NCBI GenBank assembly: GCA_023053545.1
Contig: JAKZAN010000001.1
Span: forward strand, 5,228,565 to 5,292,564
Direction: 5' to 3'
Source of the DNA: Lepidurus packardi
Lineage: Eukaryota; Arthropoda; Branchiopoda; Notostraca; Triopsidae
Length of the DNA: 64,000 nucleotides
The position numbers were made by a program, and so were the translations under genes. Positions 18,198-29,854 of this stretch are shown here, in pieces (the first letter of the stretch is position 1; every line of letters starts with the position of its first letter). A model generated the notes under the pieces. The model ran no database searches. It saw only the letters and a list, made by a program, of their open reading frames with translations, and was not told the origin of the DNA.

Positions 18198-18773
18198 TTA
18201 AGGCTCCCGTATACCTTAGATCGGTATAGGCGATTAGCATGGGGAATTTCGGAACACTTTTTTGAGAAAACCAGTGCATTTCAGGAAAAAAATATTTTAG
18301 AATATTCTCGAGCTTGCTAAGAGGTAGTGCACAAATAATGGTAATTTTTTTCCAATGAGTAATAAATTAGTAATATGCAAATGAAGTTTGCATCTATGAG
18401 AAATACGTAAAAGAATTTCTATGAAAATACCCACATCTGTCTTTGATATTTTAACTTTGCTTGTGCACTAGCTGCTAATAAAAGAAACCTTTGTTTTTAT
18501 TTTGCTTTTAAATCTGACAAGCATCTTTTTTTCAAGAAATCTTGTTTCGAAAATTTGACTAATTGATTTGGGATATTGTGCTGCTACAGCAAATTGTGAT
18601 GACAAATTGTACTTTTCAGAAGCAAAACAAGCATAGAAACTTTGCCGGCAATTAGCTATCTATTTCTATTTTTCTTTTTACTTTTTACGCAAGGCTTTCG
18701 CAAAACAAGGACGAACCTCAGTGCCATCTGTGACTTTTTCCCATCAATAAGCTAAGGTATACGGGAGCCTTAA
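18198..18773. mobile_element. TTAA-flanked MITE with perfect terminal inverted repeats
   Basis: The left end TTAA-GGCTCCCGTATACCTTAG (18198-18219) and the right end (18752-18773) are exact inverted complements over 22 bp: an 18 bp terminal repeat bounded by TTAA on both sides. The body of about 530 bp has no coding capacity. TTAA target-site duplication is the signature of piggyBac and Kolobok transposases, so this is probably a non-autonomous element of one of these. The left end also holds an inner palindrome, TATACC (18210-18215) and GGTATA (18223-18228). TTAA is included in the coordinates; the element proper is 18202-18769. Confidence 0.8.
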
Positions 18774-21700
18774 GAGGTCCACGGTTAAGTTTCTCGCTTC
18801 CTAATTACACCACAGTTTTGAATAGTAAGATTGTTTACACTTCTCCGATATTACTAACAGGATTTGGGGAAATTTTTTACCAAGCATTGCTCCGTGGAAC
18901 GCCATGTATATAGCGTGATGACCTAATACAAAGTAACCCACCCCCTAATACAATGATGTATGCATAGGCTAGTGTGGAAAAACTCGCTTAGTTCCATGAA
19001 AGAAGTGTAAATTTTCTTGGTAGTGCTAATATGCTTCAAGGCGGACTATTAAGGAAGCAGCAGGAAATGTCTATGAGCATACTGATGCCGTCTCAAATCC
19101 AGCTTGTGTGCATGTAACTGCTGCATCATCACCGCATCAAGAGAGCAATAAAGAAAGAGAGAGAGGAAAAGGTTCCCAAAAGGCATCAATAATCATGGCT
19201 GATCCTATTAAAAGCCTCCAATCACGACCCCCTATAGAGATAACGACCTCGTTTGCTGTGGTCTTGTCAATGCTTTTACGAGAATCAATAAGCGCGAAGG
19301 GGAATAAAAAAAAAGAAAGTAAAATTGTGGCGGTGCGTGAGGTTTGTTATGCTACGTCGCTTGTAATTAGCATACTTGGCAAATGACAGACGATGAATGA
19401 ATTTTTATAGGGAGCAATGACTTGCTAAAGCATCTGGAGCCTATTAATGAAGCTCTCGGAGGGAAGAGTTGGGATGCTTTCAAAGCTACAAAAAAGGGTC
19501 CAAGAGAGAGAGAAAAAACATGAAGCGGGAGGGGGCAAAAGGGGGAAGAGATTGAGAAGTCCCCAAAAGGATAAGTATAGGAAGAGTAATTTGAATCGAT
19601 TAGCCATCGAAGGAAATTTAGTGAAGCTGACTGCAGTGGCGCATAGAGATAAAGAGAAGTCCCAAACCCGAATGTGATTGGGGAACTTCGATTCCTGTCT
19701 ATCTAGACCAAGGCCAATGTATATATACACGGCTTTTCCACCAGAAGGAAAAGGAATAACATTATGCACCCCTCTTTATGCGAACCTGAGCGCATTTGCA
19801 TAACAATATGGGACCCAACCAAAGTCATAAGGCACCAGAAAACACTCTTATCGCTTGGCATTGTCATCACAAGAGAAGGAAAGATAAAGAGACAACTGAG
19901 AGAGAGAAGAGAGACAAAATACAGGGCAAGTGAACCGTACTTGAACGTCCTTTTGTAGCGTTGGATTGGACTTTATTATTTCCAGGTCTTTTCCGCCCAA
20001 ATCGTAAAGAATTTTTTTTATATATATATATTTTTATTTTTCTTCTTCTTTACGGTTGAGAGTTCCAAGTGTTTTCGGTTTGATGTAGAAAGCAGTGTCA
20101 GCAAGACTTGGAGAGAGCTCTTGAGGAGCATGTTAGAGATGTGATGATATTCCTTTTTCAGAAAATAAATAAAATATTCACTAAGAGCACTCGAGACTTG
20201 AAAATAAATCAAGTATTTGTCTCCTTAGTTGTGTCGGACGGTTTGCGATCCGACTGGAACTGTGATTTGTACAAAGGTTATTATAGTTGTGTAGTCGTAG
20301 AATTAACGTCCGAAAAGGTCAAAAAGAAAACACAACAATAGATTCATAAAGAATAAAAGAAATAAAGACGTCGAAGAATCTTGTTTGTTTTTTTTTGTCT
20401 TATTAAGAGGATAATTTAACTATTAACCTTGGTCATATTTGGTTTGCCCTTGGAAAGAATCGTTACATGGTACCAACAATGCCTGGAGCAGTTTTATTTG
20501 ATTTCTTTGCGCTAATTTCACGAACTTAAGAAACAAAGTGTTGAAAATGGGTACTTTTTTGGTTTACTTGGACACTGTACAGAGTTTGAAAGGAAAGAAC
20601 GAAGGTTCAGCAGCGATGTTGAGCGGGTTTTGCAGGAGAATAAGTTTGTAATGGAAAAAGCGACGTAGTCTGCGTTTGGGGGGTACCGTTAGGAAGCCTT
20701 CTGCCGCAGGTTGTAGACGTAAGAGTTGGGACATTGTATCCTTTTGGAGTGCGGTGTGTTGAGCTAGTTGTTTTTGTATTGTTTAGGCAGCACTGAACTT
20801 CTGGTTTTGAAGTGTCTGTGGGGGATTTAAGACATAAGTAAATAAAAAGAGCGGGAATATTAAGTTGCTGCGGGGCGGTTTTGGGGCGGACATATGGGTG
20901 GAGAGTTGGCGGATCTTGGGGATGATCCGGAGGATGGGAGAGGTGGAGATAGAGGTGACGTTAACTCCCTCCTACTCTTTTATGGAGATATTAGTCGTAT
21001 TTAGCTAAGAATCCCCGAAAGGTTTTTGCTTTTAAACCCTTTCTGAAAACTCGGGAGTTTTGACATGAGATTTGGGAAACGGTAGAGATGACGTGGGGTC
21101 AACTACAGAAGGGTAATTTGGGGTCAAGATGCAAATGTGAAGCCTTGGTCGCTCTAGTTTCCCCCTTTCTTCCCTTATAAGGGGCTAATCTCCAGCGGTA
21201 CTTGTGTTCTTAAAGACAGTGTGTGCTATATTGATACGAGCTGTGTCGCAGGCAAAAGGCATAGAGAGTCAAGATAAGAGTCTAAAAGGCTGTTGTCCTA
21301 TAAAAAGGAGCACCGGGGTGAGTCTGAATCTGAAGCGAGAAACGAAAACGAGAGTAGAGAGCGAGAGTATAAGAGCAAATGGGGAGAGATCGCTTTTACC
21401 AGCCTCATTTATCAGTGTCAACACCCGCTGGGCTTTCAAGGGCTCCTGAAACTCTTCCCGACAACCGTATCACCCTCCAGCATCAAACCAACAATAAAGC
21501 CATGCTAACCTAAAACTAACCAAACTTGGGGCTAAAGCCACGCCGCTATATAAGGACACACAATTGCCATACACGGATTTGGAACATAATTGATTTGAAG
21601 CCAACATATTCACCCTTGTCATAAAACTCGACACTTTTTTGGGGGGGAAGGGGGGGGGGGGGGAATTCAACAAACACTTCACTAACACTTCTTCCAATAC

Positions 21701-24576
21701 ATGACATACAATCTGGTCTTTCTAAGAACCGATTTCAAGCTTGAATCTTCGCTTTTCTTGCATTTAAACCCGCTTCCAAAGGTTTCATAGATTTGGAAGA
21801 ATTTGACCAAAGTTGACGACAAACCTTGTCAGCAATCCTCCAAACTGGTGATAATGATCGACTATTGTAAACTTTTCACCTTCAACTGAAGTTTATTGCT
21901 ACATGAAAGCGAAAAGGTGGGGAAGTTAGTTCGTGGAATCTTCGTCAGAAGTTAATTGAGGAATCGTTGTTTCGAAACAAGCAGTATTGTTTCAAAGTTG
22001 AGGTAACTTTGGGACACATCAGGCCAACTTCGCAAGTCTGCGCAGGGATTTCGTGTTGATGTTTCTCTGAACAAGGGAGGATACTGTAGCCAAAAGACCC
22101 CCTGAAATTTGCATTCCCGTGGCCAAAGGTTTCCGACATTTGGAGCCTTTCTATCTTTCCCTGATGCATGCAAACGACCTGGCGCTTGCTTTGCCATAGT
22201 TTAAATGAATTCACAATTTTGACGAGGCCAAAGGCTTTTTTGCCTTACTAAGTAGCAACTCTAGCCAGTCTTCTAAAACCCAAGAGTTTCAAGTGTTTCT
22301 CTGTTTTCCTTCAATTTCGATGACTTGATACAAGTCTCAAGCCAAGAAAGTTTGTTCTTCTTCAACGAAAGTTTGCGTGGATCGTTCAACGCGAAATAAG
22401 AATTGATGGATGAGCTTCAGATACAAGTAGCAGAACCAAGGATTTGGAGCTAATATATCAACCGCCCCTTCAGGACTACTGTAAGCCTTAACGGTCAACA
22501 CAAAAGCCTCCAATCTTTTTTTTGAACCCTTGCATCAATAATTCTAAATCTGAATCCCAAATTTGTTTGGGGCAAACGGTAGCCAAAATGACCCAAGACT
22601 CCTAAGCCTCTCCATAAGATGTCTTCACGTTGCCTCACAAGAAATCTCTCAAAAAACTTTCAAAAGGGTGAGACCTTTGTGAGCCAAATTATTTAGTAGT
22701 AACTAAAGAGTTGTGCATCGAATGGAATCGCTCTTCCAAGCGACTGCTGTGTTAGAAAGACGTCAAAACACTGTAAAGAGCGGCAGTTTCAATTGAAGGC
22801 ATGAATCCTCCTCTCCTTTCATTGCGTTAATTCAGATGCACCGACTGAAAAGCTGGCTTGTGCGTCTGGAATAGAAGAGTCGTATTTTAGGGTGAGTTAA
22901 CTGCTCTAAAGATTTAAACTGTGAGACCTATTGGGTTTTGATTACGAAACAACTGATCCGTTGACGATCGGTGGACTCGTCGCCCATTGAAATTCGAGGG
23001 GATTTGCCAGCAACGATTTACGTGTCCCAATTGCATGCTAATCAGCCACGATTTGTCCCCCCGTATCGCTTTTGAACGTAGCAATTGAACTGAAACTAAG
23101 CCTTCCAGCTTTAAAACTCGTGCCCCTTTTCCCAAATTTTGTTTCCCCTCTCTTTTAAGTTCTGTTTTTTTCCTACAAGTTTACGTAAGTTTTAGTGGGA
23201 TCTTTTGCTTTCGGAAAGTCGACCTATTTGGCATGCACAGCGTGTGTGGAACACGCGTTGCTGTGACAGTTGAAACGCCCTGATTACTGCAGTAATTTGA
23301 AATTGGAAACTGCAAGTATTCAGGAGTTCGGCTGAAAACCCAGCGACCTGAACAAAGGTCAACACATTTCCTGTCACCGCGAGGACTTGCAAGCTTAATT
23401 TCCTCTCCCTTTTCGGTTAACATCTTCAATTGCCGTTTCCGTTGAAGAAACTCATCATGTCGTTCTATACTTCCAAGACAAATTAGAACATAAAACACGC
23501 ATGTATAACCCGAACTATACGGTACAGTACAGTACGTAACACCTGGTGGATGTTGGGGAGTTGGGCTGTCTTCAATAGAGCTCTAAAAACAGCTTTTGTC
23601 AAAGGTTCATTATACAACAAGCAACACATTTCCTCCTCTTCCTCCACCTCCGCCTTCCTATTTCAATAGAAACCTTTTTCGTTTTTCAATGGATAAAAGC
23701 TAACCGAAAGGGAATCTTGGCAGTACAGAAGAAAGGCACGTGCTAACTAACGGTTTCCTATGCGAACACGTGTGCTCACTGCTCCTCCCATGAACCATGT
23801 GGGAGAGAGACTCATATGTCCTTATGTACTTAATGCTTGCTTAATACTGCTCTTACTTGGAAGCATTTTTGTCGGGTTTGAGTCTCACTTTACTGGGTTT
23901 TTCATGATTGAAACCGTTTTACCTTTTTGGGGGCTCTTTTGTGAAACTTTTGTGAGAATGCCGAGTGTTTACAGCGTTGCACAGGGAATCATAATTGGTA
24001 ATGTTAGTGATGGAATTGCAGTGGTAGGCATGGCCAGAAAATAATTCCTGGCATTGTTGGCACTTTGGATGAGGAGGAGGTCAATGGGTATTTGACCCCT
24101 TGTGTGCGGTGCCCGTCCGGTCCGGTGCGGCAGATGCTTTTCTTGTTAAGACAAAGACGTATGTAGATCAAGAGTCAGGCAAAGAGGCTTCTTGTTAACT
24201 TTTCTTCCGTTCCGTGCCATGAGATGGAGGTTAAAGGAGCTGATGAGTTTCACCTTGCTCCCACACATTCCACTCAGCATTCTTGCACTAGCTCACCCAG
24301 CTTTGGCCCTTCGTATGTCGTACAAGTTTTACTATAGATAGCTCATTTAGCGATGGAATTTAACTTTGTGTTGTTCTCAAAACGTCAAAAGCTTAGGGTT
24401 TCTAAAGAGTCGATTGTTCTGTAGACTGGTAACAATTCTGCATGGTGGTCTACGGACAGCGATTGCGTGGATCGTTTGGTTTATGGGACAATAACTGTCA
24501 GGTTAAAAAATAAATAAATACAGGTATAGCAGATACTCGGAACTCGGTTTGCCATCGTATAGTTTAAGAAGACCAA
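18774..24576. other. Non-coding interval, no gene supported
   Basis: Only short unrecognised frames. It contains a purine-rich tract (about 19446-19580), an (AT)n run near 20020-20031, a G-rich stretch near 20870-20960, and the long G tract at 21641-21663. No RNA gene was recognised. Confidence 0.5.
21641..21663 (+). repeat. Poly-G tract (G7-AA-G14)
   Basis: Seven G, AA, then fourteen G, directly preceded by six T. It can form a G-quadruplex and is also a site where assemblies and read lengths are often wrong. Confidence 0.9.
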
Positions 24577-24800
24577 GCCGGAGTAACGGTACGAGTCACG
24601 GGCAGGATTCGCGAATCGTTCGGTTACTTCTTAAAAGAGTTCCCTACTGCGTCGTGGCACTAAGGCAAGGCAGGCCGGAGTAGCACTACGAGTCACGGTG
24701 CAGGATTTGCAAAGCGTTCGGTTACCGCTTAAAGAGTTCCTAACTGCGTCCTGGCGTTAAGGCAAGGCAGGCCGGAGTAACGCTATGAGTCCCCGCCTGC
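24577..24800 (+). repeat. GC-richer minisatellite, 97 bp period, about 2.3 copies
   Basis: Units begin with GCCGGAGTA at 24577, 24674 and 24771. Each full unit contains ACGAGTCACGG, GCAGGATT, CGTTCGGTTAC, AGAGTTCC and AAGGCAAGGCAG. The third copy is broken off after about 30 bp. Confidence 0.85.
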
Positions 24801-25549
24801 TCTTATGGGAAACATCGTTTGATTTTTCCTCTAGACACGAAAGAATCTTTCTTTGTCAATGGTGTTATAATCTTTATTGAAGCAATGCTTTGATAATTGA
24901 AAACCATCTAAATTTTGAAATACGACGCAGTACTGTCAAGGGAATAAGGGGCATGAAAAAAAAGATACAGAAAAAATGTCTTGCAAATCCGACTGTCCAG
25001 TTCCCAACAAAAGAATTACATATCTGCACCATATAGCAAAGGGAAACTCCCAGAGCAGAGTCCCGTCCGGTTGCCAACGTTTTCCTGACTATGCCTTTTC
25101 AAGGTTTTCTTTATGAAAAGGGAGGAAAGGGAACACGGGGCAGGAGCAAGAAAAGTTTTTCCGTGAAAGACCCGTTCCCTTTCTTGTTCGGTTAGGTTAA
25201 ATGGAAAGGAAAAACCATACATGCCATGCAAAACCACATTATGGACAGGGAACTAACTCTCTACTAGAGGCCTTTTCTCATCTTTTGTCCGACTGTCTTG
25301 TATACTATACACTCCTTTTTTGCAGGTGCGGTTGGTTTCCACTCCCACGCAAATTGAATCGCATTTGAAATTCAAACAGTCTTCTAAATTCAAACAAACT
25401 TCTAAATTTATACACATTTCCTTAAAAAATATTAAAAACAAATTGCACATTACAAATTTACTTGAAAATCAGAAAGTGCATTTGTTTTTAAACACAAATT
25501 TTTAAAGAAGCGTAAATGGATAATAACTTATAATTAATTTAGTTTCATT

Positions 25550-25672
25550 TGTTTGTTAGTTAACTAGTTATTTTCATTAGTTAATTTAATTAGTATGATT
25601 AGTTATTTTCAATGGTTATTTCATTAGTATTATTAGTTATTTTATTAGTTAGTTTCATTAGTTAGTTAATCC
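25550..25672 (+). repeat. Degenerate TTAG/TTATTT low-complexity repeat
   Basis: Irregularly repeated ATTAGTTA and TTATTTTCATT words over about 120 bp. The unit length is not constant, so this is a decayed simple repeat and not a clean minisatellite. Confidence 0.6.
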
Positions 25673-27274
25673 TCAGAAATATTCTTAATAATTTAGTTTT
25701 AAGCCAAAGAGATTGAAAGACAGTTGTAATTTGTTCCAATTGTGTATTTAGCTCATTAAAAGAGAGGGAAAATAGTGTTTTGGACGTGATGGAGTTGTCG
25801 ACAAGCGTGAAACCATTCGAAACGGCTATTATTTCGAACTGTGTAGGTTTTGAGAGCAAAATATATGGTTTGCTGTGTGCTTGTGCTCCAAAGTTATGTC
25901 TTAACATATCTTAACAACGAAGGAACCTTACAATAAATCATCACCGGAACTAGTTAACATAAATTTCTGCCGTACTAGACGTGATCTGTGTTACGTTAAA
26001 TCTGTGTTGTATCTAGATACACAGCAAAACCTTTTAGACTGGAACGGAACATCCCTCATGCTCCATTCAGCACTAGCACATAAACCGTCTGGCTAACCCG
26101 CAATTATCGTGTAGGACACTCCCCCGTGCAAACGCAAAAGTCTCATGCTACTTGAAAAATAGCTACGAGATTCCCTAAAGCTAAGTTTCGGGGACTTGAT
26201 CATAAATTTCCCTTACCTTGTCTGTTTGGTTCTGCGTTCCTAAATGCTGCTCTTACATCACAAAACATCCACAGAATGAGCCTCTTTTTTCAAATATATC
26301 TCTGGAAAAATCGGGTTCAATCATGGCCGATTTCCAAATGTTACCAAAAACCTCTAGGAAATGTCACGTTACGACGTAAATACTTTCTTGGAACCGGGTC
26401 CAAAAGACGAAGAGTAACGCCCCTTTTGGCGACATATCCAACGATATGCTCGTTCTTGCTCTTAAGGAGAAAAAATCAATCAATCTGAATTTTCTTTCTT
26501 TCCCTTTTTGTAAACTTCATTTGTCAATCTCCCATACTCCTCTGCATTTTCTATAAAGTGTATTATTGTTTCTTAGAAGAAGGAAGTAGTTTGAAAATTT
26601 CGTGAATTTTAAGCGCTTTGGTGAGTTGAGCTTGAGCGTTGAGCTCCTTGTCATTTACAAGTGATGTAGAACATATAGGAACTCGTGTTCAGGGGAGTTG
26701 GATACCAAGGAAAGGCTGTGGTTTTTTAGCGGGAGCACGTGGGAATTATAGATATGGCCAAAGAGGAGCGCTTCGTGTTGATGTGGCAAGCATGTAGGAC
26801 AAGCTGAGCAAATCATGGGTTCCGTGACTACTCATTAGAGGAAGGAAAGAAAGTGCAGTTGGGGTTTCGCTGTAGATGTGTCTGGCTTGAAGCTTGGCCA
26901 AACAAGTGTTAATAAGGGAGTTTGACGGGGCAACACACTGTCAGAAAAACCCGCCTTCTCTTTTGCTTTGGATAAGCTTAACCCGTTCATTCTACAAAAC
27001 TTGCCCGGTTTCACGCCCTCTCTTTTGTTTTTCGCCAAAACTTGTCCAAACTCATTTCCATAGACGCTGACAACTGTTTGCATGCCCTCTTCAATCGTTG
27101 GTAACATGAGAACGTCTTTAGGTCGCTTCGTTTTAACGAATTTTTTATTTATACCGACTTATATAAATTAACTTTCATTTTTGGATAATTCTAATTTGAA
27201 TAACTTTTGTTTCTGAAATCAAGACATTTGAAATAATTTGTTCTATACAGTTTGATTTTGGGCTACGTTCCTTT

Positions 27275-27295
27275 AAAAAAAAAAAAAAAAAAAAA
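27275..27295 (+). repeat. Poly-A tract (A21)
   Basis: Uninterrupted run of 21 A. It might be the tail of an old retroposed copy, but nothing upstream was recognised as a transcript or SINE. Confidence 0.9.
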
Positions 27296-29780
27296 TTTAC
27301 GGTCTGTAGAACGAACTTAAGGTATGACGTCATCCTATTAGGGGAGGCGAACGGGGTTCGTGGATATTTCTTTGGCTTCAGAGTGATTCGATATGACCCT
27401 ACCTCTTTCTTAACCATGTCTGCGAAGTGGTTATTAATTCATTCATGTACACTTTTATTTCGTTAATCAATTCAAAAGATTATCATATGTTAAACAAGTA
27501 TCTGATTATGCGGAGTGGGTGGACAAAGCAAGAAATAAAAATGAGAAAAGCTCAGGTTTATCGACACTCGAAAACCTGCACACATTTTGAAATCGATAAT
27601 TAACCATTGAGTTCTTTTAGAATTTCAGCTGGAACCAAAGGATTTCCTTGGAATCTACAGCAGGGACTGTGCACAATGATTTTACGTTTAAATTTTATCT
27701 ATTTAACCACGTCGCTTTTCCTTCTCTCTTACCATTATCCCCCTGCAGCTCCGTCCCTCATGCCTCAATTAGTTGACAATTTGGCATTATGCGCCACGCT
27801 GGTCGTGCGTGGAGGTCTGTACGTTGTAAATTTTAATTCTCTGATATAAAAAACGATTAAATAAAATATATGCAATAAGACCATGTAGCTGTCTTTAATG
27901 GCAATTATTAATTCATAATTTTCCAAGATTTGGGACAAAAGCTTGCTATTTGTTGGAGTCAAGGATCAATTTTCTTTTCTCTTTCTCAATTTCAGCAATA
28001 TTTGTGTCTTTGCAAGCCTATTACTTACCATTCTTATTTCCGACAACCATGGGTCTGAAGAAAATCTCCTTGCTGATAAAAAGGGGGAGGCTTTCCAAAA
28101 ACTCTGGTCCGTGGATGTTATGAGAAGGCTGGGCATTTGTTGGAGCCCGAATTTCGTGAACCCATCTTGTTTTATCGTTGGTTCTACCGTTTTACGTCCA
28201 GTTTTAAGGTGAGTTCATAGTTGGTTGCTCTCCATTTTTTAATTTTAATTTTTCTTTATTATAAAGGGGGGTGGGGATTGTGCACCTTTTTTATGGTCTG
28301 GTTCTTTGGCCAAGGTGTCGTGCTGTTGGGTAAAGGTATTGTACAGGTAATTTTCTATTGTTGGATGCCGGGCTGATGTAAGGGGGTGAGGGGCTTTTTC
28401 CGTAACAAATCATGTGTCCTTCCAACGGGCTTACGAGCTGTGCATCGGCCGAAAGCACCGGCAAAGCCCCGAGCGGGAGAACCTAATGGCCGGTGCATAG
28501 GTTTGCAGCCAATGCCCAAGTTATTTGGGCCATAAAAATAGTAGGCTCACGCCCCGATCATAAAAGCTTCTTTGTGTACTAGCGACCTCTAGCATTAATT
28601 ACCTGCCTTTTCCTTTATTGTTTATGTCCCCCAAAAACTCGATGTAATTTCCCTAGTTAGATTTGCTTAATTTGTCGGCCATTTTCTTCAAGATTTCTTG
28701 TTTTTTAAACATAAAAACAAATAAATTTCGATGGAATGGACAGAGCACGTAATTATAAGAATTGACTATTACATTGTAAACATTTGGGTACATTTGTATA
28801 CATTAGGTCACTTTGATACATGTTTAGCGAGATTTTACCGTCATGGTACATACAACGCATTATCCAAATGGCGCCAGAAGTCTGTCGAGTTGAAATTTAG
28901 AAGGAAAAGAAGAAAAAAAATCTAATTTTCCCATATTTTTTCGGAAAGGAAGAGGTGGGCGAAGGGGTTACACCCCCTTGGCGCCTACTAATTTCCTTAA
29001 TTTTTAGTGTCGGCGATGCAAAGTTTTTGTTTTTTGACCAGGCGGCGAGGTTTAGCAAAAATCATGTCCGTGTCAATCCATCCCGCTCAGTTGTAAAAGT
29101 TCAGAACAGCGGCTTGGATGTAATGTGTGTGGTAGTGCACGTGATAATAGGAATAACTTAAGTAATCAAGCCAAAGGAGGTGGAAGAACCCAAACTGGCA
29201 AAAAGACATTCGTTGGGCGAGTACTGGTTGGTTGAGTTTTTGGTGTAAGGAGCTCCGCTAGGGTAGTATTGTCGCCCGAATTTGATCAAACAAGGGCCAC
29301 ATACGTAGCAGTTCATACATGCATCATAGCGAGACGAAACTGCGGGAATTCTTGAGGATTAAAGCCTTGCCTGGCGGAATCATCTGAGTGGGTAAAGCTG
29401 AGACACACATGTAGGCTTGGAGCAACGCAATGAGCCGTGTCGTTTTCCTGCTTCCTGCAACGCATCATCACCTCCCGTGTCTTTAATACGTACTTGACCA
29501 TTTTGGTGACTGATTAGCAGCCAAAATCATAGTTCACACAGTCATGCATGGCTTCTAGGATTACGTAGCCAATAAATTCGTGCATTCCCTGGGGTGATAT
29601 GTTGCTCATAATTTGGGATTGCTGCCAAACATTGCAAGTGACCACATGAACTAGCATAGAGTCAAGCATAACGTCATGACAAAATATTTCCTGAATATTT
29701 CAAGCACTGAACAAACCATATCTGGTACTTAGTGTCTTATTCTACCAATTCAAAAATAGTTCATTTACCATAAATTATTA

Positions 29781-29854
29781 TATTACAATAATTGTAATAC
29801 TTATAAAATTTAGAATATATTTTTTGTAATATTTATAAATTGTAATATTACAAA
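29781..29854. repeat. Cluster of AT-rich palindromes
   Basis: TATTACAAT-A-ATTGTAATA (29781-29799) is a perfect 9 bp fold-back. TTTGTAATATT (29823-29833) and AATATTACAAA (29844-29854) form a perfect 11 bp stem with a 10 nt loop. Both share the word AATATTAC or a close variant. Confidence 0.8.
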
